Shown piece by piece: positions 18,053-27,138 of a stretch of 64,000 bases of DNA. Below the pieces are notes generated by a model. That model saw nothing but the letters and a program-made list of their open reading frames with translations, was not told the DNA's origin and did no database searches. The translations under genes and the position numbers were made by a program. The DNA is taken from the NCBI RefSeq assembly GCF_003814745.1, contig NZ_RKRD01000001.1:1488001-1552000 (forward strand), in the 5' to 3' direction. Position 1 is the first letter of the stretch; each line of letters opens with the position of its first letter. Source of the DNA: Hydrogenoanaerobacterium saccharovorans. Its GTDB lineage: Bacteria > Bacillota > Clostridia > Oscillospirales > Ruminococcaceae.

Positions 18053-18757
18053 TTATTTTACAAGGGTGCCGATAGTCTCGCCTTGGATGGCGCGGACAAT
18101 GTTATGCGGATCATCCACACTGAATACAAGAATGGGGATGCTGTTATCGCGGCACATTGAAGCTGCCGTACTATCCATAACGCCCAATTCTTGTGTTAAA
18201 ATTTCAGCAAATGTGAGGTTATCGTATTTTTTAGCATCTGCGTTTTTCATAGGGTCACTGTCGTACACACCGTCAACCTTAGTGGCTTTCATAATAATAT
18301 CTGCATCAATCTCGGCAGCACGCAAAGAAGATGCTGTATCGGTAGAGAAATAGGGGTTTCCTGTGCCGCAACCAAAAATAACCACTCTGCGCTTTTCTAA
18401 ATGGCGCAATGCTTTACCTCTTACGTATGGCTCAGCGATTGCCTGCATGCTGATGGCTGTTTGCACACGTACATCAACACCCAATTGCTCTAAAGCATCT
18501 GCAAGTGCAAGCGAATTGATAACTGTAGCAAGCATGCCCATATGGTCGGCTCGGGTTCTGTCCATTTTTCCACTGGAGCGACCACGCCAAAAGTTACCGC
18601 CACCAACGACAATACCTATTTCAGCGCCTAAGTCCCAAGCATCCTTTATGCTGGCACAAATTTTCAGTACAGTATCAAAATCAAGTCCGCTTTTTTTCTC
18701 TCCCGCAAGGGCTTCACCGCTTAGTTTGAGTAAAACCCGTTTATATTTTATAGCCAT
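18053..18757 (-). CDS. pyrH: UMP kinase
   Basis: A 234-aa amino-acid-kinase-fold UMP kinase with KLSGEALAG at the N-terminus, IVVGGGNFWRGR, RADHMGMLATVINSLAL and FGCGTGNPYFSTDTA. It phosphorylates UMP to UDP and is usually a GTP-regulated hexamer. It lies 58 nt before frr. The 243-nt gap to tsf contains the tsf terminator, so pyrH probably opens a new transcription unit. Confidence 0.96.
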   Translation of the reverse strand: MAIKYKRVLLKLSGEALAGEKKSGLDFDTVLKICASIKDAWDLGAEIGIVVGGGNFWRGRSSGKMDRTRADHMGMLATVINSLALADALEQLGVDVRVQTAISMQAIAEPYVRGKALRHLEKRRVVIFGCGTGNPYFSTDTASSLRAAEIDADIIMKATKVDGVYDSDPMKNADAKKYDNLTFAEILTQELGVMDSTAASMCRDNSIPILVFSVDDPHNIVRAIQGETIGTLVK

Positions 18758-18947
18758 TGGTTGTTTCCTCCATATAGTTTGTTACGACTGCAAATTTTTA
18801 ATCCAATTTTTATTGAACATATCTCTTTATATTTTACAATAACCACACCTTGATGTAAAGGGTTACCGATAAATTTAACAGTGAAGTACAATTTTGTTCT
18901 GTTATATTCACTAATTTTTAATAAATAATGCTGTTTTACTTCACTCG

Positions 18948-18982
18948 CAAAAAAACAGGGCGCAAATTTCTCTGCGCCCTGC
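18948..18982 (-). terminator. Terminator after tsf
   Basis: Minus-strand stem CAGGGCGCA/TGCGCCCTG (18973-18981 with 18956-18964) followed by a T-rich tract, 20 nt after the tsf stop. Confidence 0.8.
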
Positions 18983-19000
18983 GTTTAAGCAATAAGGGAA

Positions 19001-19927
19001 TTATTTCATCATGCTGGCAACTTCATCTGCAAAGTTGTCTTCTCTCTTCTCAAGACCTTCACCTTTTTCAAAACGTACAAAGGTGTTGATTGCAATAGAA
19101 CCACCGAGAGCTTTTGCAGTATCTGCAACAAACTGACCAACGGAAATATCGCCGTTTTTGATGAAAGACTGGTCAACAAGACAGTTCTCTTTGTAGAACT
19201 TCTTGATTTTACCTTCTATCATCTTCTCGATAACCTGAGCAGGTTTGTTTTTTGTTTTCTCATCATTCTGGATTTGAACCATCATGATTTCTTTTTCTTT
19301 TTCAATTATTTCTGCAGGAACAGCTTGCTCATTGAGATAAGCAGGTGTGATTGCAGCAATTTGCATAGCAACGTCTTTTGCCATCTCTTTAAATTCGGGT
19401 TTTGCACCTGTTGCAGCGTCTGTATCAAACTTAACCATTACGCCGATTCTGCCGCCGCCATGTACGTAGGTAACCAGTTCACCCTCGAATCTTGCAAAAC
19501 GACGAATTTTCATGTTTTCGCCAATGGTAAGAATTTTTTCTCTCAGCTCTTCCTCAACGGTTGTGTCCATACCGGATGCTTTGCAAGCAAGAAGTGCCTC
19601 TACATCGGCAGGGTTCTGCTCTGCAACAGTTTTAGCGCAATTCTCAACAAATGCTGTGAATTTTTCGTTTTTAGCAACGAAATCGGTCTCAGCGTTCACT
19701 TCGATTACAACGCCGACTTTTTTAGCCTCGTCAACATAATCGAGAACAACACCCTCTGCAGCGATACGACTTGCTTTTTTAGCAGCAGCAGCAAGACCTT
19801 TTTCACGGAGAAGCTCAATAGCTTTTTCCATCTCGCCGTTTGCCTCAGTCAGTGCTTTTTTACAATCCATCATTCCGCAGCCGGTTCTTTCACGAAGCGC
19901 CTGCACGTCTTTTGCTGTAAAAGCCAT
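19001..19927 (-). CDS. tsf: Elongation factor Ts
   Basis: A 308-aa EF-Ts with the UBA-like N-terminal domain (VQALRERTGCGMMDCKKAL) and the core motif VIEVNAETDFVAKNE near residue 75. It is the guanine-nucleotide exchange factor for EF-Tu. The second gene of rpsB-tsf, it is separated from rpsB by a hairpin that can act as an attenuator. Confidence 0.96.
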   Translation of the reverse strand: MAFTAKDVQALRERTGCGMMDCKKALTEANGEMEKAIELLREKGLAAAAKKASRIAAEGVVLDYVDEAKKVGVVIEVNAETDFVAKNEKFTAFVENCAKTVAEQNPADVEALLACKASGMDTTVEEELREKILTIGENMKIRRFARFEGELVTYVHGGGRIGVMVKFDTDAATGAKPEFKEMAKDVAMQIAAITPAYLNEQAVPAEIIEKEKEIMMVQIQNDEKTKNKPAQVIEKMIEGKIKKFYKENCLVDQSFIKNGDISVGQFVADTAKALGGSIAINTFVRFEKGEGLEKREDNFADEVASMMK

Positions 19928-19975
19928 ATTATATTCCTCCTGTATTATACTACTGTATTTTTTATTCTATTACTT

Positions 19976-20009
19976 TAAAAATGCCCGGGCGAACGGCACG
20001 GGCATTTTG
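19976..20009 (-). terminator. Hairpin (attenuator) between rpsB and tsf
   Basis: Minus-strand ATGCCCG (20005-19999) pairs with CGGGCAT (19987-19981), followed by five T residues. It sits between rpsB and tsf and would allow only part of the transcripts to continue into tsf. Confidence 0.65.
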
Positions 20010-20026
20010 GGTTGTATTATGCGAAA

Positions 20027-20767
20027 TTATTCAGCGTCGTTCTCAGCAATTTTCTCTTCAGCAGATGCGTCTGCAACTGCTGTGCTGCCCTGTCTGCCTT
20101 CAATGATAGCATCTGCCATTGTCTGAGCAATCAGTTTAACAGCACGGATAGCATCATCGTTACCAGGGATAACGTAATCTACTTCATCTGGGTCACAGTT
20201 GGTATCAACAATAGCAACAACGGGAATGCCCAGTTTTTTAGCCTCTGCAACAGCAATTTTTTCTTTGCGGGGGTCTACAACGAACATTGCGCCGGGGAGC
20301 TTTTTCATCTCTTTGATGCCGCCCATGAATTTTTCGAGTTTTTCAATCTCAAGCTCGAGTTTGATAACCTCTTTTTTAGGCAAACGGTCAAAAGTACCGT
20401 CTTCTTCCATTTTGCGAAGTTGAGCAAGACGAGCAATTCTGCGCTGAATGGTTTTAAAGTTTGTAAGCATACCGCCAAGCCATCTTGCGTTTACAAAATG
20501 CGCACCTGCACGCTCTGCTTCTTCTTTAACGGAATCACCTGCTTGTTTTTTGGTACCTACGAACAGAACTTCGCCGCCCTCTGCAGATACTTCACGTACA
20601 AACATGTAAGCCTCTTCAAGTTTTTTAACGGTTTTCTGCAAGTCAATGATGTAAATACCGTTACGCTCTGTAAAGATGTACTGTGCCATTTTAGGGTTCC
20701 AACGTCTTGTCTGATGTCCAAAGTGAACACCGGCCTCAAGAAGCTGTTTCATGGATACTACTGCCAT
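20027..20767 (-). CDS. rpsB: 30S ribosomal protein S2
   Basis: A 246-aa S2 with VSMKQLLEAGVHFGHQTRRW at the start, RWLGGMLTNFKTI and the C-terminal VIPGNDDAIRAVKLI. I start at MAVVSMK, 8 nt after GGAGG; the longer reading, 32 codons upstream, is leader sequence. It is followed by an acidic tail of about 25 residues. The first gene of rpsB-tsf, it carries a long, hairpin-rich 5' leader. Confidence 0.97.
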   Translation of the reverse strand: MAVVSMKQLLEAGVHFGHQTRRWNPKMAQYIFTERNGIYIIDLQKTVKKLEEAYMFVREVSAEGGEVLFVGTKKQAGDSVKEEAERAGAHFVNARWLGGMLTNFKTIQRRIARLAQLRKMEEDGTFDRLPKKEVIKLELEIEKLEKFMGGIKEMKKLPGAMFVVDPRKEKIAVAEAKKLGIPVVAIVDTNCDPDEVDYVIPGNDDAIRAVKLIAQTMADAIIEGRQGSTAVADASAEEKIAENDAE

Positions 20768-20918
20768 AATAAATTTCCTCCTTCGGTTTTTACCGCCGTC
20801 TGCCCGATTCAAATCCTTACCACCATCTGCAAAAAGATGGCACCATGCGCGGATTGCGGACAAACGTGTGTGTTTATTTTCGCTGTGTTAGTATACCATA
20901 GTTATCCTAATTTTGCAA
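20768..20918 (-). promoter_or_regulatory. rpsB promoter and structured leader
   Basis: Minus-strand TTGCAA (20918-20913), 17 bp, TATACT (20895-20890) gives a good sigma-A promoter. The leader of about 115 nt contains a CCATC/GATGG hairpin and complementary GC-rich segments around the ribosome site. Autoregulation by S2 through this leader is plausible by analogy, not shown. Confidence 0.6.
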
Positions 20919-20932
20919 GGGCTTTGCAGCAT

Positions 20933-21217
20933 TTATTGCATAAATTTTTCAAAGAATCTTTTTCTTTTTTGCGTACTTTTATTATCGCAGCATACCAATA
21001 CAGTATCTTCTCCGATTACTTCTATATTATCCCAAGGGATAATGATATCATCCTCCCTGCCGAGCAAACCAAAGCATCTTGGCCGCCCATAAATAACAAT
21101 GCACAATACACGTGCCGAGCAAGTGTCAATCTCAATATCATTAACACATCCCAATCGGCACCCGTCCTTGATGTTGATTACGTCGCGGTAACGCAGATCA
21201 GCCACTCTGCAATGCAT
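20933..21217 (-). CDS. YlmC/YmxH-family sporulation-associated PRC-barrel protein
   Basis: A 94-aa protein of the YlmC/YmxH family, small PRC-barrel-like proteins common in spore formers and usually near sigG. Typical features are the N-terminal RVADLRYRDVINIKDGCRLG, the central GLLGREDDIIIPWDNIEVIG and a basic tail. The molecular function is unknown. It is divergent from sigG here, which supports the family call. Confidence 0.8.
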   Translation of the reverse strand: MHCRVADLRYRDVINIKDGCRLGCVNDIEIDTCSARVLCIVIYGRPRCFGLLGREDDIIIPWDNIEVIGEDTVLVCCDNKSTQKRKRFFEKFMQ

Positions 21218-21308
21218 AACAACACCTCGCCTTTCCTATCTATAGTGTATGCCGAAACCAGGTTGACCTATGAAAATATTTAGAAACAATTGGAAAGCGG
21301 TTTTTAAT

Positions 21309-21337
21309 GCATTACTTTTTGCACACCCGCCAATACT
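21309..21337 (+). promoter_or_regulatory. Possible sigma-F/G-type promoter of sigG
   Basis: GCATT (21309-21313), 17 bp, CAATACT (21331-21337), resembling forespore sigma consensus elements. sigG is known to need sigma-F and then autoregulation. The match is partial. Confidence 0.3.
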
Positions 21338-21374
21338 TTTGAGCAACAAGATAAAAGAATGGGGCTGTGTGTGA

Positions 21375-22145
21375 ATGTATCTGAACAAGGTTGAAATCTG
21401 CGGGGTAAACACTTCGAAACTGCCAACTTTAAAAGAAACGGAAACTCGCGAACTGCTTGCAAAAGCTCAGCAAGGAGATAAGAATGCGCGCGATAAGTTA
21501 ATTCAGGGCAATCTAAGGCTAGTATTGAGTGTTGTGCAAAAGTTCTCGAATCGCGGGGAAAATATGGATGATTTATTTCAGGTAGGTTGCATTGGGCTGA
21601 TTAAATCAATTGATAATTTTAATCTTGACTTGGATGTGCGCTACAGCACCTATGGAGTTCCTATGATTATAGGCGAGATTCGACGCTATTTGCGCGACAA
21701 CAACGCGATTCGTGTAAGCCGCTCTTTAAGAGATACAGCCTATAAGGCAATGCAGACCAAAGAACGCTTAACCAATTTATATTCAAAAGAGCCTACTATT
21801 GAGCAAATTGCTGAAGATATGGGAGTTAAAAAAGAAGATGTTGTTTTGGCACTGGAAGCAATAGTAGAACCTGTTTCTCTGTTTGAACCTGTATATTCCG
21901 ATTCAGGCGATACAATTTATGTAATGGACCAAGTGGGGGATAAAAATGATGACAGCAACTGGCTGGATGAAATTTCGTTGAAAGAGGCAATTACAAACCT
22001 CAATGATAGAGAAAAACGAATTTTATCGCTGCGTTTTTTTCAGGGAAAAACCCAAATGGAAGTTGCTTCAGAGGTTGGTATTTCTCAGGCACAGGTAAGC
22101 CGCCTGGAGAAGGGCGCTTTATCAAAAATAAAAAAACAAATCTGA
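21375..22145 (+). CDS. sigG: RNA polymerase sporulation sigma factor sigma-G
   Basis: A 256-aa sigma-70 family member. The N-terminus NKVEICGVNTSKLP is diagnostic of sigma-G. Region 2 (NLRLVLSVVQKFSNRGENMDDLFQVGCIGL), region 3 and the region 4 helix-turn-helix (MEVASEVGISQAQVSRLEK) are intact. It drives late forespore gene expression after engulfment. In Bacillus it follows sigE directly; here it faces sigE across about 4 kb of other genes. Confidence 0.95.
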   Translation: MYLNKVEICGVNTSKLPTLKETETRELLAKAQQGDKNARDKLIQGNLRLVLSVVQKFSNRGENMDDLFQVGCIGLIKSIDNFNLDLDVRYSTYGVPMIIGEIRRYLRDNNAIRVSRSLRDTAYKAMQTKERLTNLYSKEPTIEQIAEDMGVKKEDVVLALEAIVEPVSLFEPVYSDSGDTIYVMDQVGDKNDDSNWLDEISLKEAITNLNDREKRILSLRFFQGKTQMEVASEVGISQAQVSRLEKGALSKIKKQI

Positions 22146-22180
22146 AGCATGTTAAAAAATACATGCAGTAGCAAAATATA

Positions 22181-22246
22181 GGGATGCTGTAGTAACGCAG
22201 ATGGATGTGAGATATTTCATTTGCTTTCAGCGTCCCTTTATTATTT
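22181..22246 (+). terminator. Terminator after sigG
   Basis: A long interrupted stem with outer arms GGGATGCTG (22181-22189) and CAGCGTCCC (22228-22236) and an inner GCAGAT/ATTTGC pairing, then a T/A-rich tract. Confidence 0.55.
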
Positions 22247-22382
22247 ATAAAGGCAACTTGCATTTATAGTTCATCTTCATTTAAGGTCCGTTTTCAATCC
22301 AATTTTGCTTGTTTTTAAAAATTCAGTTCCTATATGTTTAGTTATAATAAATATTAATTTATATATTTGTTTAAATTTTATA

Positions 22383-22411
22383 TTGATAATTTATAAAAAT
22401 GAGGTTATAAT
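22383..22411 (+). promoter_or_regulatory. Sigma-A promoter for psuK-psuG
   Basis: TTGATA (22383-22388), 17 bp, TATAAT (22406-22411), about 50 nt before the psuK start. The rest of the 290-bp gap after sigG is AT-rich and holds only the sigG terminator. Confidence 0.75.
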
Positions 22412-22462
22412 TAAACAAAAGATTACTGTAATAAACTTATGTTTAGGAGGCGAATTTCTTTG

Positions 22463-23542
22463 ATGACCGAACGGGAGCGCCAGTTGCTTAACTGGATTGA
22501 AGAAAACCCTTTGATTTCACAGCAAGAACTTGCACAGCGCGCAGGCATCACCCGTTCTTCGGTAGCTGTACACATCTCTAATCTGATGAAAAAAGGATTG
22601 ATTCAAGGGAAAGGGTACATTGTGCAAACAAGCCCTTATGTGGTGGTTGTAGGCGGTGCAAACATTGATATTTATGGGTACCCAAATGCGCCTCTTATTC
22701 CGCGCGATTCCAATCCCGGTACAGTTAGTATGGCACTTGGCGGCGTAGGGCGAAATATAGCACATAATCTTTCGCTGCTTGGCGAGAATGTAAAGATGAT
22801 AACCGCAGTGGGCGAGGATTTGTATGCACAGCAAATTGCCCGCAGCTGCCGTGAACTGGGCATTGATTTAACCAACTCGCTTACAATCCCCAACGAAGCA
22901 ACGTCAACCTATCTTTTTATTTCAAACCATATGGGAGATATGGAACTTGCTATTTCGGATATGGATATATACAAACACATAACGCCCGAATATCTTTTAC
23001 GCAAAATTGACGTAATACGCAATGCACGTATTTGCGTTGCAGATACCAATGCCCCACAGAAGACGTTGGAATATTTAGCCGAAAATTGCGGCTGCCCCCT
23101 GTTTGTGGATACTGTATCTACTGTAAAAGCAACAAAACTGCAAGGGATACTGGATAAAATACATACAATAAAGCCCAATCGTTTAGAAGCCGAACTATTA
23201 ACAGGCATTGCTATTACAGACAACCATTCGCTTAAAAAAGCAGCACAGCACTTTATAAAATTAGGTGTTAAACAGGTGTTTATTTCGCTTGGCGCAGAGG
23301 GCGTTTACTGTGCCGATAAAACCACAAGTGTACATCTGCCCTGCTACCCTTCTGAAGTTGTAAACACCACCGGCGCCGGAGACAGTTTTTTAGCCGCGCT
23401 TGCTTGGGGGTATTTAAACGGATTATCTTTGGAGGATTCTGCGCGAGCGGGTCTTGCGGCATCCAGCATTTGCGTAGCAAGCAAGGAGACAATCAGCCCG
23501 CATATCAGCACAGAAAACATTCTCTCTGTCATGAATCAATAG
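22463..23542 (+). CDS. psuK: Pseudouridine kinase with N-terminal winged HTH
   Basis: About 359 aa. Residues 1-55 form a MarR/Lrp-like helix-turn-helix (SQQELAQRAGITRSSVAVHISNL). The rest is a PfkB sugar kinase with VVVGGANIDIYG at its start, GGVGRNIAHNLSLLG, and the ATP/anion-hole motif NTTGAGDSFLAAL near residue 310. It phosphorylates pseudouridine to its 5'-monophosphate. The start is ATG at 22463 or the TTG one codon before; AGGAGG is 9-12 nt upstream. It is paired with psuG 39 nt downstream. The HTH suggests self-regulation but this is unproven. Confidence 0.88.
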   Translation: MTERERQLLNWIEENPLISQQELAQRAGITRSSVAVHISNLMKKGLIQGKGYIVQTSPYVVVVGGANIDIYGYPNAPLIPRDSNPGTVSMALGGVGRNIAHNLSLLGENVKMITAVGEDLYAQQIARSCRELGIDLTNSLTIPNEATSTYLFISNHMGDMELAISDMDIYKHITPEYLLRKIDVIRNARICVADTNAPQKTLEYLAENCGCPLFVDTVSTVKATKLQGILDKIHTIKPNRLEAELLTGIAITDNHSLKKAAQHFIKLGVKQVFISLGAEGVYCADKTTSVHLPCYPSEVVNTTGAGDSFLAALAWGYLNGLSLEDSARAGLAASSICVASKETISPHISTENILSVMNQ

Positions 23543-23581
23543 CAGTTTTAATAGATTATCTGAATAAAAGGAGACGAGGAT

Positions 23582-24535
23582 ATGGAAAATTTCAAAAATT
23601 ATCTTGAGATTTCTGCTGAGGTACAGCAGGCACTTGATGCCGGACAACCTGTTGTCGCGTTGGAATCTACGATTATTTCGCATGGTATGCCCTACCCACA
23701 GAATGTTGAAACGGCGCTTAATGTAGAAAAGATTGTGCGCCAAAACGGAGCCATTCCCGCGACGGTTGCTATTATAGGCGGCAAATTAAAAGTTGGTCTT
23801 TCTAAACAAGAGATTACCCATCTGGGAAAAAAGGGGCTTGATGTAATTAAAGCAAGCCGACGTGATATGCCCATTCTTGCTACAAAAGGCGAAGACGGTG
23901 CCACTACGGTAGCCGCCACGATGATTATTGCAGCTTTTGCAGGAATTTCGATATTTTCCACCGGCGGTATAGGCGGGGTTCACCGCGGTGCCGAAACCAC
24001 CATGGATATATCGGCAGACCTTGAAGAACTTGCAATGACACCTGTTATGGTGGTTTGCGCAGGGGCCAAATCGATTCTTGACTTGGGTTTAACACTGGAA
24101 TACCTTGAAACAAAAGGGGTTGCAGTATTGGGATATCAAACAAAAGAACTTCCCGCTTTTTACACCCGTGAAAGCGGATATTATGTGGATTATCGGATGG
24201 ATTCTCCTGCCGAAATTGCAAGTGCTTTTAAAACAAAACAAGACTTAGGGCTAAAAGGCGGTATGCTGGTTACCAATCCAATACCACAGCAATATGCTAT
24301 GGAACATGATTACATTACAGCAAAAATAGAAGAGGCAGTAAAAGAAGCGAATCAGCTCGGAATCAAAGGCAAAGAAACAACGCCGTTTTTGCTGGATAAA
24401 ATTAAGCAAATCACCTCTGGAACAAGTTTGGAAGCAAATATTCAGCTCGTTTATAATAACGCAGCATTGGCAGCTCAGATTGCAGTGCAGCTATCTCAAA
24501 TGCAGCATGCATCTTCACTGACATTTGATTTGTAA
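23582..24535 (+). CDS. psuG: Pseudouridine-5'-phosphate glycosidase
   Basis: A 317-aa PsuG with ALESTIISHGMPYPQN near residue 27 and the GGIGGVHRGAETTMDISADL active-site region near residue 130. It splits pseudouridine 5'-phosphate into uracil and ribose 5-phosphate, completing the salvage begun by PsuK. AAAGGAGACGAGG precedes the start. The pair recycles modified nucleosides released from RNA turnover. Confidence 0.94.
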   Translation: MENFKNYLEISAEVQQALDAGQPVVALESTIISHGMPYPQNVETALNVEKIVRQNGAIPATVAIIGGKLKVGLSKQEITHLGKKGLDVIKASRRDMPILATKGEDGATTVAATMIIAAFAGISIFSTGGIGGVHRGAETTMDISADLEELAMTPVMVVCAGAKSILDLGLTLEYLETKGVAVLGYQTKELPAFYTRESGYYVDYRMDSPAEIASAFKTKQDLGLKGGMLVTNPIPQQYAMEHDYITAKIEEAVKEANQLGIKGKETTPFLLDKIKQITSGTSLEANIQLVYNNAALAAQIAVQLSQMQHASSLTFDL

Positions 24536-24546
24536 TATAGGTAATA

Positions 24547-24588
24547 TAAAAACGCCCCAAGATTTTAAATCTCGGGGCGTTTTATTTT
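24547..24588. terminator. Bidirectional terminator psuG / 5'-nucleotidase
   Basis: AACGCCCC (24551-24558) pairs with GGGGCGTT (24574-24581), flanked by A and T runs, between convergent genes. Confidence 0.8.
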
Positions 24589-24593
24589 GTTGA

Positions 24594-26258
24594 TTATTTG
24601 CGTTTATTATGGACGATGGCCTGGGATGCTGCAACTGCAAGAAAAAGTATCCCCATAGTGATTGCGCCGTAAGAACTGCCGGTAGACGGATTTGTGGATG
24701 TGCTGATTGTAATTCTGCCAAGCGCAGGAGCTGTGATTGTCCCCTGTTCTGCTATGTACTGCGCAAGCGCCTCATCCTCTGCACCAAGTTCGCGGTAAAC
24801 AGGCAAAGGCTTAAACATTTCGTATCCGTCACCGCCGCTTAACAAAAAGTTGGAGCCGGATATTGTAAGCTGTGTTGTATTATCCTTCAAGTCCAAATGC
24901 ATTCCATTATCCAGCGTAATGTCTACAATGCGGCTGCCTGCAGGCAAAGTGGGGTTGTATGTATACTTAAAGCCTGAAACCTGCGGGAATTTACCCTGTG
25001 CTGATGCCTCATGGTCGATGGAGCCGTTCTTATTTAAAATAATACCGCTGACTCCATTTTCAAGTGCTGATTTAAGGATTACAGGTGTTACTTTCTTTAC
25101 CTGTACATTATTGCCGAACGGCAACACCGAGATAACATCACCTTTTGTAAGTGTACCTTCTTTGATGTCTGCACGAGCAGACCCGCCGTTGCAAATGGTG
25201 ATATCAGCTTTTGCATAGGCACGGTTGCTGTCTGCAAGTAAGCTGCCCAAAGGTGCCTCTTGTGTACGTAAGCCCGGTGCTCGTTCTGCCGAAAAACTAC
25301 TGCCCGATTTGCCTACAACCTGATCGAGAACTGTTTTTTGTTCAGCAGTGATATCTGTAAGCATCTTTTGAACATCCGCTTTGGGCTGAATCTGTTTTAA
25401 TAAGTCTGCACCGGTCATCAGAGTTGCTTTTTTAGAGGTAACTTTACCGGATTTATCTACGATGAGTTCAATTTTACCTAAATTATTTTCATAGTTCCCG
25501 GTTTGAGCAATGAGGGTGTTTTTTACAGTGTTGCCTTTCTCTAAAACAGTATGGCTGTGCCCGTCAATGATGACATCAATACCGTCTGTTTTTTGTGCCA
25601 AAGCCTGCGATGTGGTAGCACCATTTTCTACAACACCAAGATGCGCGATTGCAATAATAACCTGAGCACCTTGTTGTTTTAAAGAAGATACACGAGCTTT
25701 CGCGGTATCGACGGCATTTTCAAAAGTTAAACCTTCCACGTTGCTTGGCATAGTCATGCTTTTGGTTTCTTCTGTTGCAAGACCCAAAAAGCCTATTTTA
25801 ACGCCATTTATGGTTTTAATATCGGTATCATCAAAAATACATTTACCGTCTTTTGTAACATTGGATGCTAAAATTTTAAAGCTTGCTTTGTCTTTTAGTT
25901 CCTGCAGGCGCTGATACCCATAATTATAATCGTGGTTACCTGTAGTCATATAATCGTAGCCGGCTTTACTCATCAGCATAATTGCATCTTCGCCTTTATT
26001 GATCGTTGCTATAGGAAGACCATGAATTGCATCGCCTGCATCAATCAGAATACTGTTAGGAACACTGTCTTTAACAGCTGCAATGCGGTCAATGCCAACG
26101 ATGCCGTTTTTTTCATCACCAACAAAACGACCATGCTGATCGTTGGTATGAAAAATGGTGATGGTAGTGCTGTTGTCTGCTGCAAATGTACATACAGACA
26201 AAGGTACTAACGCCAGTACCGCAACTAGGAAAAGAGCAACAATTTTCTTCATTTTCAT
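24594..26258 (-). CDS. Surface 5'-nucleotidase / 2',3'-cyclic phosphodiesterase family protein
   Basis: A 554-aa UshA/YfkN-type protein. It has a Sec signal peptide (MKKIVALFLVAVLALVPLSVCTFA). The metallophosphatase motifs run in order: FHTNDQHGRF, DAGDAIHG, TTGNHDYNYG, AIAHLGV and DGHSHTVL. The C-terminal 5'-nucleotidase substrate domain follows (about 330-500). A hydrophobic C-terminal helix ending in NKRK anchors it without a visible LPXTG motif. It dephosphorylates extracellular nucleotides. I choose the ATG at 26258, which is 9 nt after AGGAGG. It is convergent with psuG. Confidence 0.88.
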   Translation of the reverse strand: MKMKKIVALFLVAVLALVPLSVCTFAADNSTTITIFHTNDQHGRFVGDEKNGIVGIDRIAAVKDSVPNSILIDAGDAIHGLPIATINKGEDAIMLMSKAGYDYMTTGNHDYNYGYQRLQELKDKASFKILASNVTKDGKCIFDDTDIKTINGVKIGFLGLATEETKSMTMPSNVEGLTFENAVDTAKARVSSLKQQGAQVIIAIAHLGVVENGATTSQALAQKTDGIDVIIDGHSHTVLEKGNTVKNTLIAQTGNYENNLGKIELIVDKSGKVTSKKATLMTGADLLKQIQPKADVQKMLTDITAEQKTVLDQVVGKSGSSFSAERAPGLRTQEAPLGSLLADSNRAYAKADITICNGGSARADIKEGTLTKGDVISVLPFGNNVQVKKVTPVILKSALENGVSGIILNKNGSIDHEASAQGKFPQVSGFKYTYNPTLPAGSRIVDITLDNGMHLDLKDNTTQLTISGSNFLLSGGDGYEMFKPLPVYRELGAEDEALAQYIAEQGTITAPALGRITISTSTNPSTGSSYGAITMGILFLAVAASQAIVHNKRK

Positions 26259-26336
26259 TTCCTTCATCCTCCTGTAAAATTATGGAGATTCGCTATTTTC
26301 TATTCTAACACGTCCAAAAGAAAAAGTCGAAAGTTT

Positions 26337-27068
26337 TTATACAATTCTTTCCAGTTCTTTTTTCAGACGTTTTATAATACGTTTTTCTAAACGCGAAATG
26401 TAAGATTGAGAGATGCCAATCATATCTGCAACCTCTTTTTGGGTATGCTCTATCCCATCAAGCAAGCCAAACCGCAGCTGCATAATATTTCGTTCTCGTT
26501 CAGAAAGACGATTGACCGCCTCGTGCAAAATGCTTTTTTCAACATCACTTTCTATGTTTTTGTTCACGCTGTCGCTCTCTGTACCGAGTATATCCGATAA
26601 TAGCAGTTCGTTTCCATCCCAGTCAATATTAAGCGGCTCATCAATAGAAACCTCATTTTTCAAACTTTGCGTCTTTCGCAGGAACATAAGAATTTCGTTT
26701 TCAATGCATCGTGAAGCATAGGTTGCAAGTTTGATGTTACGGCTGGGACAGAAGGTGTTTACTGCCTTAATAAGCCCAATTGTACCGATAGAGATAAGAT
26801 CTTCTACACCGATGCCTGTGGATTCAAATTTTCGCGCTATGTACACCACCAATCTGAGATTATGTGTGATGAGCACTTGCCGCGCGCTGCTGTCGTTATT
26901 TTCAAGCCCGGTGAACACAACCGCCTCCTCTTCGCGAGTTAACGGTGGCGGCAGACTTTCAGGCCCATTGATGTAGAAAACCTTTCCGCCGAGTTCTAAC
27001 GCGCTAATAAGCCGCCAAAGCCATGTTCCCTTGAATTTTTGACATCCGATTGTTAGAAGCCTTTCCAT
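26337..27068 (-). CDS. sigE: RNA polymerase sporulation sigma factor sigma-E (pro-form)
   Basis: A 243-aa mother-cell sigma factor. The first ~28 residues form the hydrophobic/basic pro-sequence that SpoIIGA removes. The PPPLTREEE start of the mature part, region 2 (NLRLVVYIARKFESTGIGVEDLISIGTIGL) and region 4 (KEVADMIGISQSYISRLEK) match sigma-E. I start at MERLLTIG, 8 nt after AAAGGGG. It follows spoIIGA by 70 nt, so the two form one operon. Confidence 0.93.
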   Translation of the reverse strand: MERLLTIGCQKFKGTWLWRLISALELGGKVFYINGPESLPPPLTREEEAVVFTGLENNDSSARQVLITHNLRLVVYIARKFESTGIGVEDLISIGTIGLIKAVNTFCPSRNIKLATYASRCIENEILMFLRKTQSLKNEVSIDEPLNIDWDGNELLLSDILGTESDSVNKNIESDVEKSILHEAVNRLSERERNIMQLRFGLLDGIEHTQKEVADMIGISQSYISRLEKRIIKRLKKELERIV

Positions 27069-27138
27069 TACCACTACCCCTTTTGCGATTATTCCGCTAT
27101 ATATAAAGATTTTTGATTCCATATAAATGTCTGCTGAT

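Noticed and set aside
20012..21283. 423-codon open frame on the plus strand across rpsB
   Set aside because: It is antisense to rpsB and its leader, its protein is rich in Phe/Cys/Asn and low in coding character, and no ribosome site precedes it.
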